This document shows positions 16,975 through 25,450 of a stretch of 64,000 nucleotides of DNA, one piece after another. The stretch covers positions 1 to 64,000 of the forward strand of contig NZ_JROO01000034.1 in assembly GCF_000826685.1 (NCBI RefSeq), given 5' to 3'. The notes under the pieces are model-generated. The model was not told the origin of the DNA. It was given only the letters and a program-made list of their open reading frames with translations, and ran no database searches. The first letter of the stretch is position 1; each line of letters opens with the position of its first letter. The translations under genes were made by a program, and so were the position numbers. Source of the DNA: Streptomonospora alba. GTDB lineage: Bacteria > Actinomycetota > Actinomycetes > Streptosporangiales > Streptosporangiaceae.

Positions 16975-19422
16975 CTATTTCACGTCGGTGATGAGAGTGC
17001 GGATCCTCGCGTCGGGTTCGGCGTCGATCTCGCGCAGCGCGGATTCGTACTGGCGGTAGGTCTCGGCGGCGCCCCGCGTATCGTCCTGCTCCAGATACAG
17101 GCGAATGAGGGCATGGTGGGCCTCCTCGCTGTAAGCGTCTACGGCCACTGCCTGGGCGAGCAGGTCGCGCGCGGTGTCGCGGTCGCTCTCGGAGGCCAAG
17201 CGCAGTAGCGCGTTGAGGACGCGCCGGCGCAGGTGCAGGCGGTGGTGCTCGGCCCAGGCGTAGTCGGTCTCGGCGGCGAAGTCGGCGTAGCCGGCCACGG
17301 CATGCTGCAGGCGTCGGCGTGCCTGCGCATCGGCGGTGTCGTTGTGCTCCACTGCGGCGAGAACGGCTTCCAGGTCCCAGAGGTCGACGGTCACGATGGC
17401 GGGGTTGAGCCGGTATCGGCTGTTCTCGTGGACGACGAGCGGCTTGTCGTCGGTGCCGGAGCCGGTGCTGCGCTGGGCTCTGCGTAGGGCGCTGGTGGCG
17501 TCGTGGAAGCGGCGGGCGGCGCGGTGGGGGTTGTCGTGGGGCCACATGTCTTCGGTGGCGCGTTCCAGCGTCACGCCGTCGGGGTGGGCGGCGAGGTAGG
17601 CGGCCGTTTCGTAGGCGGCGTGGCGGCGCAGGGCTACCGGTTCAGTGCCGATGGCCAGGCTCACGCGGCCGAGGACGCGCAGCTCGACACGGTCCTGTGC
17701 GCGGCTGGTCGTGGTGGGCAGGCTCGAGATGAGGTCGGCGAGTGTGCCGGTGTCGGTGCCGGGCCAGTGGGCGCCGGTGAGGTGCTCGAGGGAGGGGTCG
17801 GTGGTGGTGAGGGCGCCGTTGTCGGCGATGGTGCAGGTGCCCTCGGGCCAGGCGCCGAGCAGGAGGGCTGCGATGCCGCTGTGGCGTCCCTGGGCGAGTA
17901 GCGCGTGGAGTTCGGCACGGTGGTCGTCGTCGGGACGTGCCACGAGTAGGAGGGGCCGTGGCGGCTGCGCGTCCGTCGTGGCGTCGGCGTCCTCGTCGTC
18001 GCCGGGGCGGGTCAGAAGCTCGGTGTGCAGCAGGGTGAGGGCCTCGCTCAGGCCGGGGGTGACGGTGACGGTGACGGTCGAGGTCGCGCGCTCAGCCAAC
18101 AGGCTGGCCGTTTCCGCCCCAAGCACGGTTTCGGCGTCCTCGTGGGGCATCACCACCTGCAGCGGGGATTCCTCGTCGGTGGTCACGGCTGCGGCGAGCA
18201 GACTGCGGGTCGTGGCGGGGGCGCCGGGGCCGGTGATGCCCAGACCGCCGACGCTCAGGTCGAGCACCGTGGCGGTATCGACCTCGGAAGGGGCGTCCTG
18301 AGCTCTCGCCTCTGGGGCGGTTTCCGAGGCGGGCTCCGCCGGCGTTGGGCCCGTAGGGGGTGCCTGCTCGGCTGGGGCGGGGGCCGGGTGCCGGTTACCG
18401 TGGCGGCGCCCCAGGGCGAATCCACCGGCGACTCCGCTGACGGCCATCGAGGTCAGCAGGAATCCGCCGGGGAGCTTGAGCACGATCACGGCCTGGTCCT
18501 CGCCGGCGGCCGGGGCGGGCTCGGTCTCCGACTCCGCTGACCCCTCCGACGCCGTCGGCGAGGGCGTCTCCTGTGGCTGCCCCTGCTGTGTCTGCTCCCC
18601 GGGTGCTTCGGGGCCAGTACCGTCCTGGGGCTGTGGGGTGACGGTATAGGTGATCTCGACGCGGCGCTGGGCCTCCGCATCGGCGCCTTCCAGCAGCTCG
18701 GTTTCTCCTGCTCCGCGGGTTTCTATGGGCGGTGCCGTCTCGCCCAGCTGTTCGCGCAGAAAGGTCGCGGCCGCGTCGGCGCGGCGTTGGGAGAGCTGCT
18801 GGTTGTAGGTCGCGTCGCCGGCGGCGTCGGTGTGGCCTGTGACCTGAACGGGCTGGTCCGCGCCCGTGTGGTTGTCGATCATCGTCACCACCGGCGCGAG
18901 ATCGGCTTTCATGGCCGCGGTGAGGTCGGCGGAGTCGTAGCCGAAACCGTCGAGGACACGTTCCCGCTGGATCACGCCTTGCGGGCCAGCGGGCCGATCG
19001 TCACCTTCGCTGCCCCCGGGCTGCACCGATGGCTGCGGCTCCGCCGTCGGTGGCGCCGCCACGGCGGAGTCCGCCGGGGCGGCGGCGTAGGCGGCCGCGG
19101 GCGTGGTCAGCGAGGCGCCGATGGTGGTGGCGGCCAGCACCTGCAGCGGCCCCAGCGGACGCAGCCGCGGCCCCCGTCCGCTCCCCCACGCACGGACTTC
19201 GGCGGCAAGCGCTAGAAGGTAGAGGCCCCAGACCGCCCACAACGCGAGGATGAGCGCGGCGGCGCCGAGGCCAGGCGGGAGCGCCCCGCCGCGCAGGTGG
19301 GCAAGCACCACCGTGATCGACAGGTCCAGCCTGGGCCAGTCCAGCACCACCAGCGCCGCATACGGCAGGCCCACCAGCAGCAGGGCGCTGACGGTCACGG
19401 CGGTGATTCGGCGGAGGAGCAC
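16975..19422 (-). CDS. Membrane protein with OmpA-like and BTAD regulatory domains
   Basis: 815 aa from the GTG at 19422, preferred because GAGGTC precedes it; a GTG 21 bp upstream lacks a ribosome site. Two to three N-terminal membrane helices (residues about 1-105) precede an OmpA-like domain (about 150-265: VQVTGHTDAAGDATYNQQLS, then QRRADAAATFL). A Pro/Glu linker and another helix (LTSMAVSGVAGGFALG) follow. The C-terminal 240 residues are winged-helix plus BTAD (ELRVLGRVSLAIG; AVDAYSEEAHHALIRLYLEQ). BTAD proteins of this type sit at actinobacterial Tad loci; the OmpA module is unusual. It ends the Tad operon. Confidence 0.8.
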   Translation of the reverse strand: MLLRRITAVTVSALLLVGLPYAALVVLDWPRLDLSITVVLAHLRGGALPPGLGAAALILALWAVWGLYLLALAAEVRAWGSGRGPRLRPLGPLQVLAATTIGASLTTPAAAYAAAPADSAVAAPPTAEPQPSVQPGGSEGDDRPAGPQGVIQRERVLDGFGYDSADLTAAMKADLAPVVTMIDNHTGADQPVQVTGHTDAAGDATYNQQLSQRRADAAATFLREQLGETAPPIETRGAGETELLEGADAEAQRRVEITYTVTPQPQDGTGPEAPGEQTQQGQPQETPSPTASEGSAESETEPAPAAGEDQAVIVLKLPGGFLLTSMAVSGVAGGFALGRRHGNRHPAPAPAEQAPPTGPTPAEPASETAPEARAQDAPSEVDTATVLDLSVGGLGITGPGAPATTRSLLAAAVTTDEESPLQVVMPHEDAETVLGAETASLLAERATSTVTVTVTPGLSEALTLLHTELLTRPGDDEDADATTDAQPPRPLLLVARPDDDHRAELHALLAQGRHSGIAALLLGAWPEGTCTIADNGALTTTDPSLEHLTGAHWPGTDTGTLADLISSLPTTTSRAQDRVELRVLGRVSLAIGTEPVALRRHAAYETAAYLAAHPDGVTLERATEDMWPHDNPHRAARRFHDATSALRRAQRSTGSGTDDKPLVVHENSRYRLNPAIVTVDLWDLEAVLAAVEHNDTADAQARRRLQHAVAGYADFAAETDYAWAEHHRLHLRRRVLNALLRLASESDRDTARDLLAQAVAVDAYSEEAHHALIRLYLEQDDTRGAAETYRQYESALREIDAEPDARIRTLITDVK

Positions 19423-19446
19423 GGCGACCTCACAAGGGATCACGGG

Positions 19447-19848
19447 TCAGGCGGTCGTGTTCGGGCCGGCGGTGGCGGTGGCGGCCATGGGGCGGGTGCC
19501 CAGGGGCAGCAGCGTGAAGGTGTGGTCGAGGCGGGCGGTGACCGTGACGGTCGCGCCGTCCACGCGGGCTTGGCCGTCGGCGCCGGAACGGCGCAAGAAG
19601 GCCTGGGCGGCCTGCTCTGCAGCCAGAGCGTTCAGCGCCGCAGTCTCGCCCGCCCGGTAGGCGGCCAGGTCGAGCTGTTGGGCGCCAGCGCGCGCGGCCT
19701 CCTGGGCCAGCGACAGCGCACGGCTGCGCGTGCTCAACGCGGCGCCGCCCTCGGCCACCAGGGCGAACAGCAGGACGAGGGCGAGGGCGATGATGACGAC
19801 GAAGGCCGTCACCTGCCCTCGGTCCTCACGCACGGCCGTGGGGGTCAT
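19447..19848 (-). CDS. TadG-like pilus-locus protein (Rv3654c-like)
   Basis: A 133-aa protein. The N-terminus DRGQVTAFVVIIALALVLLF is the charged-Gly-hydrophobic signature of TadE/TadG pseudopilin-like proteins processed by a prepilin peptidase. The remainder is Ala-rich. ATG overlaps the stop of the preceding TadE gene (ATGA) and GGAGCGG lies upstream. It is encoded downstream of two TadE-like genes in the Tad operon. Confidence 0.75.
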   Translation of the reverse strand: MTPTAVREDRGQVTAFVVIIALALVLLFALVAEGGAALSTRSRALSLAQEAARAGAQQLDLAAYRAGETAALNALAAEQAAQAFLRRSGADGQARVDGATVTVTARLDHTFTLLPLGTRPMAATATAGPNTTA

Positions 19849-20255
19849 GGGCCGCTCCGGTACACGTCGACGACCGCGCTCGCCTCACCGTGGACCTCCG
19901 AGGTGAGGGGAACGCCGAGGCCGGAGAGGCCAGCCAGATCCACGTGGCAAGTCAGCGCCGCCTCCACCGTGGCGCCGGGCTCCAAGCCGGCGATATCCAG
20001 TTCCAGGGTGTAGGCGGCGCAGTCGAGATCGTGCGTACGCAGTGCGTTCGCAGCCGTCGTGCGGGCGGCCTGCTCGGCGGCCGCGGGGGTGCGCTGCAGG
20101 GTGGCGGCGCGGGCTGCGGCGTGGGCGAGGGTGTTGGCGGTCATCTCGGCCGAGACCATGCGGTAGGCCAGCACGGTGAGCAGCGCGAGCAGGAGGAGCA
20201 GCGGCGTGAGCACCGCCAGCTCCACCGACGCGCTCCCCCGTTCGCGCCCCTTCAT
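19845..20255 (-). CDS. TadE-like minor pilin
   Basis: 136 aa from the ATG at 20255, which overlaps the previous stop (ATGA). RERGSASVELAVLTPLLLLL is the TadE signature: basic residues, Gly-Ser, conserved Glu at position +5 and a hydrophobic helix. TadE proteins are minor pilins or pilin-biogenesis factors anchored in the membrane. An in-frame extension upstream overlaps another pilin gene and is rejected. Confidence 0.82.
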   Translation of the reverse strand: MKGRERGSASVELAVLTPLLLLLALLTVLAYRMVSAEMTANTLAHAAARAATLQRTPAAAEQAARTTAANALRTHDLDCAAYTLELDIAGLEPGATVEAALTCHVDLAGLSGLGVPLTSEVHGEASAVVDVYRSGP

Positions 20256-20653
20256 CCCTGCTCCCCCTGTGCTGGAACGATCCGTTCGACCGGGGCCTGC
20301 TGCTCTTGGGTGATCGGCCAGGACAGTCCGGGGATCAGCGAGGGCACCTCGGCCTGGACGGCTACCCGGGCGGTGGTCGCACCCCGCTCGATGCGGACGT
20401 CGACGTCGGTCAGCACCGAGCCGCCGAGCTGGATGGCGGCCTGGTGCGCGGCGGCGTGGCCGTCGGCCTCGCTCGCCCCGGCCGCGCGGGTGGCGGCCAG
20501 GCTGTGGCGGGCGATGGTTTCGGCGGTGTGGCCGGCGTGGGCCCACAGCGCGGTCTGTACGACCAGCATCACCAGCAGCAGGAGCAGCGGGGTGGCGATC
20601 GCGAGTTCGGTGCTGCCCCGATCCCCGCGGGTCTGGCGCCGTCGCTCGGCCAC
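20252..20653 (-). CDS. TadE-family minor pilin
   Basis: A 133-aa protein from a GTG. GDRGSTELAIATPLLLLLVM is a clear TadE signature (Gly-Ser-x-Glu then a hydrophobic helix). It lies 2 bp after the pilin gene stop and overlaps the following TadE gene by 4 bp. Two adjacent TadE paralogues are common in Tad operons. Confidence 0.82.
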   Translation of the reverse strand: MAERRRQTRGDRGSTELAIATPLLLLLVMLVVQTALWAHAGHTAETIARHSLAATRAAGASEADGHAAAHQAAIQLGGSVLTDVDVRIERGATTARVAVQAEVPSLIPGLSWPITQEQQAPVERIVPAQGEQG

Positions 20654-20655
20654 GG

Positions 20656-20844
20656 CTATTGCAGGGTGATGGATTCGGCCCGGTCCATCACGGCGTTGGA
20701 GATCAGCGCCAACGCCGCCAGGGCGAGGGTGGCCAGCAGGGCGATGACGATGACGGCTTCGGTGGAATAGCCGGCATCCGAGCGCGGCGGCCGCAGGCGG
20801 TTGGTGATGCGGGTGGCGAGGTGGGCGGTGAGGCGATTGAGCAT
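20656..20844 (-). CDS. Flp-type major pilin (62 aa)
   Basis: ATG at 20844 with GAGGAGG 5 bases upstream, a strong ribosome site as expected for the main pilin. Residues 22-50 read SDAGYSTEAVIVIALLATLA: a class III prepilin-like cleavage zone (Gly/Ser then Glu) followed by a hydrophobic helix. Short length and position after TadC support a Flp-type (type IVb) pilin subunit. No prepilin peptidase gene is in the window. Confidence 0.78.
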   Translation of the reverse strand: MLNRLTAHLATRITNRLRPPRSDAGYSTEAVIVIALLATLALAALALISNAVMDRAESITLQ

Positions 20845-20885
20845 CGAAGCCTCCTCACGAGGGGATGGGCGAACTCATCGGGTTT

Positions 20886-21773
20886 CTACAGGCCGGAGAG
20901 GATCAGGCTCAGCGCCGGGTATCCGATGAGGATCAGGAATCCGGCGAACAGGAGGACGACGGGCAGGCTCATGCGTTCGGTGGCGGCTTGGGCGTCGGCG
21001 TCCATGGCGGCCAGGTGCTGGGTGCGCAGGGATTTGGCTTTGGCGGCCAGGGAGGCGCGCACGCGGGCGCCGTCGGCGCCGGCCAGTTGCAGGCTGGCGG
21101 CCAGTTCGGCGAATTCGTCGAGGTCGTAGCGCTGTCCGAGGTCGCGGAGCGCGTCCCATGGGGGGTGGCGGCGTACGGCGGCGGCGCGCAGTGCGGTGCG
21201 GATGCGGCGCATGGCCGGTGCCGTGCTGGCGTTGGCGGCATCGTCCAGGGCGCTGGTGACGCCGGCGCCGCCCGCTAGGGCGACGACGGCGAGGTCGGCG
21301 AAGGCGGCCACGGTGTGGCGCATCTGCCGGCGGCGCTTGGCGGCCTCGTCGCCCAAGGCGAGGTCAGGGGCCAGCCACAGCACCAGGGCGAGGATCGCCC
21401 AGATGATCAGCCCGTAGGCGCCGGCGACGTCGGTCCCGGCGGCCAGCAGGAGGGCGCCCAACAGCGGTGGGACGGCCAGGCCCAGCAGGCCGGTGGTGGT
21501 CTTCTCGGGCAGGTAGGCGGCGGCGTCGCGTTCGCAGACGGCCAGGCGGGTGCGGGTGCGCGCGGTGGGCAGGCCCAGGGCGGCCAGGACCGGGATGCCG
21601 GAGGTGCCCAGGCGCGCGCTCCAGCCGCCCGGCCGGTCGCCCGGCGGGGTGGGTGGGGGCGGTTCGGCCAGCAGCTCGACGAGCCGGGGGCGGGCCAAGC
21701 GCACCAGGAGCAGCAGCCACAGCCCGGCGGCGACGACGGCGCCGCCGGCGATGCCGAGGACGAGCGGGCTCAT
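20886..21773 (-). CDS. tadC: TadC-like type II/IV secretion F protein
   Basis: 295 aa from the ATG at 21773, overlapping the TadB stop. N-terminal helix (MSPLVLGIAGGAVVAAGLWL), two central helices (about 108-150) and a C-terminal helix pair (LPVVLLFAGFLILIGYPAL) surround the GspF domain (LADLAV-type segment, VVALAGGAGVTSAL). It is the inner-membrane platform that couples to the TadA ATPase. Encoded TadA-TadB-TadC in order with 4-bp overlaps. Confidence 0.85.
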   Translation of the reverse strand: MSPLVLGIAGGAVVAAGLWLLLLVRLARPRLVELLAEPPPPTPPGDRPGGWSARLGTSGIPVLAALGLPTARTRTRLAVCERDAAAYLPEKTTTGLLGLAVPPLLGALLLAAGTDVAGAYGLIIWAILALVLWLAPDLALGDEAAKRRRQMRHTVAAFADLAVVALAGGAGVTSALDDAANASTAPAMRRIRTALRAAAVRRHPPWDALRDLGQRYDLDEFAELAASLQLAGADGARVRASLAAKAKSLRTQHLAAMDADAQAATERMSLPVVLLFAGFLILIGYPALSLILSGL

Positions 21774-22621
21774 GCGGCACCCGCCTGCGACCCGGTGGGG
21801 GCGAGGACGCGGGGGCCCAGGTCGTGGTGGGCCAGGCGCGACAGCCACACCAGGGCCATGGCCCACAGGCCGCCGATGAGCGCCAGCACCGCCTGGCCCA
21901 GCAGGCTGTCGTAGGGCTGGAGGTAGGAGGCGTTGAACACGAGCAGCCCGCAGGCGAGGGCGAGGGTGACGGTGATGATGATGCGCATCGCGGTGCGCAC
22001 CCGGGCGCGGCTGGCGGCCACGCGCACGAGCATCGCCGCCTGTTCCCGAGCGGCCTCGGCCAAGCTGGACAGCAGGGAACCCAGATCGGCGGCGTGGCGC
22101 CCGGCCGCGCTGGACAAGGCGGCGGCGACCAGGTCGGCGGTGGGCGTGTCCACCGCGTGAGCGAACTCCGCGAGCGCGTGCTGGGGGTCACGGGCGCTGC
22201 GCAGCTGCTCGGCCAGGCGTTGCACCTGCGCTCGGATCGGGGCCGGGGCGATGGGGGCGGTGGCGGTGATGGCCTGCTGCAGCCCGGAAGCGCCGGCCAT
22301 CAGATCGCGGACCTGCTCGGTCCAGGACGCCACCGCTTCGATCCGCGCCACCCGGACCGCATGCGCCCGATCGGGCCCCAGCAGCCGGGGCAACCACCAC
22401 AGCCCGGCTGCGGCCAGCACGGCGGCCACGGGCCACCCGGTCAACACCCACGCCAGCACTCCCCCCGTGGCCGCTGCAGCCAGGCGCAGCCCGTGCTGCC
22501 GAGTGAGGCGCCAGGAGATCGCCGGCCGGCGCGCCTGCAGAATGGTCAGCAGTACGAGCCACACCCCGGCGCCCAGCGCCAGGCCACCGGCAACGCCGAG
22601 GATGGCCGCCGCGGTGCTCAT
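21770..22621 (-). CDS. tadB: TadB-like type II/IV secretion F protein
   Basis: 283 aa. The ATG at 22621 overlaps the TadA stop (ATGA) and is preferred over an ATG three codons upstream. Hydrophobic helices at the N-terminus, near residues 50-80 and at 220-270 frame a GspF domain (WTEQVRDLMAGASGLQQAI; then DLGSLLSSLAEAAREQAAML). It forms the platform with TadC. Confidence 0.85.
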   Translation of the reverse strand: MSTAAAILGVAGGLALGAGVWLVLLTILQARRPAISWRLTRQHGLRLAAAATGGVLAWVLTGWPVAAVLAAAGLWWLPRLLGPDRAHAVRVARIEAVASWTEQVRDLMAGASGLQQAITATAPIAPAPIRAQVQRLAEQLRSARDPQHALAEFAHAVDTPTADLVAAALSSAAGRHAADLGSLLSSLAEAAREQAAMLVRVAASRARVRTAMRIIITVTLALACGLLVFNASYLQPYDSLLGQAVLALIGGLWAMALVWLSRLAHHDLGPRVLAPTGSQAGAA

Positions 22622-23967
22622 GCGGTCCACCCCCCGGGGTTGCTGCCGAGCAGGTGGGTGATGTCGAAGCCGTGCTCGGCCAGGTCGTCGATGGTGTCGG
22701 GGCTGGGTGGGGCGGCCGGCAGCGCCTCCCCGCTGCGGCTGCGGCGGTAGATCTCGTTGGAGACCACCCGCTGGCCCTCGGCACCGACGACTTCACGCAC
22801 GCTGGTGACCACCCGATCGCCGGTCGGGGTGGCCGAGAGGTGCACGACCAGGTGCACCGCCGCGGCGATCAGCAGCGCGGTCGCTTCCAAAGGCAGCCGC
22901 TCGGACGACTGGGCGGCATAGGCGCCGAGCTTGGTGAAGGCGCCGTCGGAGCTCGCGGCGTGCAGGGTGGTCAGGGAGCCGTCGTTGCCCTGGCTCATGG
23001 CGTTGAGCAACGGCACCGTCTCCGACCCGCGGGTCTCACCCACGATCACCCGGTCCGGCGACATGCGCAGGGCCGCGCGCACCAGATCGGCCACCGTGAT
23101 CTCCCCGGCACCCTCCACGTTGGGCGGGCGGGCATACAGCGCCACCGCGTCCGGATGGCGCTCGCGGTCGCGGTGCAGGCCGAGTTCGGCCACGTCCTCG
23201 ACGGTGACCACCCGCTCTGTGTCGGGGGTATCGGCCGCCAGCGCCCGCAGCAATGTGGTCTTGCCGGCGTTGGTTCCGCCGGAGATGACGATGTTGCGCC
23301 GGGCCCGCACCGCCGCGGACAGCAACTTCGTCAGCGTGTCGTCCAGCGTGCCCAGCGACCGCAGCTCGGCCAGGGTGGTGGTGCGGTAGCGGTGGCGCCG
23401 GATCGAGACGGCCGGGGCGTGGGCGATGTCCATCACAGCGTTCAACCGGGAGCCATCCGGCAGGGGCATGTCCAGGATGGGCGCGGCCGGGTCGAAGCGC
23501 CGCTCGCCGGCCGGTGACTCGGCGGCGATGCGGCGCACCAGCGCGACGAGTTCCTCTCCGCCGGAGACCAAGGGCGGGTGGCGTTCGCGGCGCCCGTCGG
23601 CGTAGCGCACCCACACGTCGGTGCCGGTGAGGTTGATGTTTTCGATCTCGGGCTCATCCAACAGATCCTGCAGCGGCCCCAGCCCGCACACCTGGGCCAC
23701 CGCCCGCCGGGTGACCTCCTGCTCGCTGCTTGCATCGAGCACCGGATGCCCTTGGGACAGCAGGCGCTGAGCAGCTTCGTCGAGGACTTGGCGCACGATC
23801 TGCTCCGCGCGGCGCCGATACTCCTCCCCCGCCAGCGAAGCGTCCTCGTCTGCGATGGCGGCGCTGAGCCGGCGGGTGGCCTCCCCGGAGACAAAGCGCA
23901 CCCACTCGGCGAGCGCGGCCTCGGCCGAGGCGTTGACGGTGACGGATTCCTGGTGCGGCCGACTCAT
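22618..23967 (-). CDS. tadA: TadA/CpaF-type pilus assembly ATPase
   Basis: A 449-aa protein. Walker A is ISGGTNAGKTTLLRAL with Lys236; the Asp/Glu box and Walker B follow (TVEDVAELGL; RMSPDRVIVGETRGSE). The His box region (LTTLHAASSDGAFTKL) completes the secretion-ATPase signature. The N-terminal 150 residues match the CpaF N-domain (GLGPLQDLLDEPEIENINLT). It powers Tad pilus assembly. Neighbours TadZ-like, TadB and TadC overlap by 4 bp, so the operon is tightly coupled. Confidence 0.93.
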   Translation of the reverse strand: MSRPHQESVTVNASAEAALAEWVRFVSGEATRRLSAAIADEDASLAGEEYRRRAEQIVRQVLDEAAQRLLSQGHPVLDASSEQEVTRRAVAQVCGLGPLQDLLDEPEIENINLTGTDVWVRYADGRRERHPPLVSGGEELVALVRRIAAESPAGERRFDPAAPILDMPLPDGSRLNAVMDIAHAPAVSIRRHRYRTTTLAELRSLGTLDDTLTKLLSAAVRARRNIVISGGTNAGKTTLLRALAADTPDTERVVTVEDVAELGLHRDRERHPDAVALYARPPNVEGAGEITVADLVRAALRMSPDRVIVGETRGSETVPLLNAMSQGNDGSLTTLHAASSDGAFTKLGAYAAQSSERLPLEATALLIAAAVHLVVHLSATPTGDRVVTSVREVVGAEGQRVVSNEIYRRSRSGEALPAAPPSPDTIDDLAEHGFDITHLLGSNPGGWTA

Positions 23968-24707
23968 CCGCGGCTCACCTCCACCGACGATGCCTGCGGC
24001 GCTGTGCTCGCCAGTTCGTCGACGAGGCGGCGGGCCGAGCGCAGAAGCGGCCGCCGATGGGGGCGCGCCGGGCTGCTATCGCCCCGCAGAAAGGCCGCCG
24101 AGCGTGGGTCGGTGGGGATGCGCTGCAACACCGGCATCCCCAGTGCCTCCTGCACCTGTGCGTCGCTGGTGCGGGCCCCGGTCACCACCAGGCCGAGCTT
24201 CTCCACGCCGGTGCGCAGGGCGGGCAGGGCCGCCTGGGCGCGTTTGAGCTGAGCCAGGTCATCGGCCACCACCAGCAGCGCCACATCAGCGGCGGCGGCC
24301 AGGTGGGCCGCGGGCGAGCGCGGCGCCAACCGGCCGGCATCGACCACCCCCACCGCGCCGTGTGCGCGCAGGACTTCGGGGTGGCGGGCCAGCAGATCGA
24401 TGGCACCCGCGGCCCGATCGGCGGTGGCCGGGGCCAGGCACACCCGCTGGCCGCCCGCCAGCACCTGGGCGCATCCCAGCACCGGTGCCGCGGCTGCGGT
24501 CGCGGTCTCGTCGGTGCGGGCGGTGGCAGCCAGCTCCGCCACTCCGGGGGAGGTCGGCATGCGTCGCCATGCGGCCAGGTCGCCGCCGGAGGCGTCGGCC
24601 TCCACCAGCACGCTGGGGAGCGGCTCAGGCCAGGCCGCGGCCAGAGCAAGGGCGAGTGTGGTTACGCCCGGGGCACCGCTGAGGGAGAACGCGACGATCA
24701 TGGGCAT
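23964..24707 (-). CDS. CpaE/TadZ-like ParA-family protein with altered P-loop
   Basis: A 247-aa protein of MinD/ParA type (MIVAFSLSGAPGVTTLALAL; then VLVEADASGGDLAAW as the Walker A' region). The P-loop reads SGAPGVTT, with Val where the catalytic Lys normally stands, so ATP hydrolysis may be lost. TadZ proteins localise the Tad machine and some are degenerate in this way. It is placed directly upstream of tadA and its ATG overlaps the previous stop (TGATG). Confidence 0.78.
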   Translation of the reverse strand: MPMIVAFSLSGAPGVTTLALALAAAWPEPLPSVLVEADASGGDLAAWRRMPTSPGVAELAATARTDETATAAAAPVLGCAQVLAGGQRVCLAPATADRAAGAIDLLARHPEVLRAHGAVGVVDAGRLAPRSPAAHLAAAADVALLVVADDLAQLKRAQAALPALRTGVEKLGLVVTGARTSDAQVQEALGMPVLQRIPTDPRSAAFLRGDSSPARPHRRPLLRSARRLVDELASTAPQASSVEVSRG

Positions 24708-25426
24708 CAGTTCTGTCCCTCGGCGACTTCCACCGCGGTCAGCGCATCAGCTGAGGCCGCTCGCGCTACTGCCGCGGCGTCGGCGGCATCCACCACCAGC
24801 TCCACCCGTGTGGTCTGTCCGCCGCTGGCGTCGTCGGGCCGGTCGACCGACTGCACCCGACCCGCGATCGCCTCCTCAGGCGGCGGCGAGGTCGCCGCTG
24901 TAGCGGCGGGATCCTCCTGCGAGGTGGCCTCACCACTCTCCCCGGAAGGCGGGGCAGTGATCACCAGAGCGACCTGGGCCCCGGCCTGTAGTGAGATGGG
25001 CACTTGGTTGTCGGCGAGACTCGCGCCGACAACGGCTTCGTCTTCGGCCGGATAGTCCGTGTCGCCACCGAGTTCCGCGGGAGCGATGAGCGCGTTCTTG
25101 CTGATGGGAGACAGGACCGTCTGCCCGATCATCCCGTCGATCCGCGCGGACGGGATGGCCGCCAGCCGCTCACCCCCGGCGATCTCGACGACCTGCAGGT
25201 CGCCTTCGGCCACCACATGGCCGCCCGGAAGGTCCCGCGTGGCGGCCACCACCCCGCTGCGCTCATCGACCTGGCCTAGCGCGGCGGCCACCGCCGTTGC
25301 TCCCATCGCCATCAGCGCGGCGCCGATCGCCAGCCACCGCCACCGCCGCGGTCCCGTTCCCAGCAGCCGCTGCGGCGCCGCGCCCTGGTCCTGCTTGTGC
25401 TCGGTCCTTCCTGCTACTGCGGCCAT
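24707..25426 (-). CDS. SAF-domain pilus protein (CpaB/RcpC-like)
   Basis: A 239-aa protein with GGGAGG upstream of the ATG. One membrane helix (WRWLAIGAALMAMGATAVAA, residues about 30-50) precedes a SAF domain (VVAATRDLPGGHVVAEGDLQ, then GMIGQTVLSPISKNALI). CpaB/RcpC proteins bind the envelope and the secretin in Gram-negatives; in Gram-positives the role is less clear. Located at the head of the Tad core genes. Confidence 0.8.
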   Translation of the reverse strand: MAAVAGRTEHKQDQGAAPQRLLGTGPRRWRWLAIGAALMAMGATAVAAALGQVDERSGVVAATRDLPGGHVVAEGDLQVVEIAGGERLAAIPSARIDGMIGQTVLSPISKNALIAPAELGGDTDYPAEDEAVVGASLADNQVPISLQAGAQVALVITAPPSGESGEATSQEDPAATAATSPPPEEAIAGRVQSVDRPDDASGGQTTRVELVVDAADAAAVARAASADALTAVEVAEGQN

Positions 25427-25450
25427 GCGGCCTCCCGCTGCACTTCGCGC

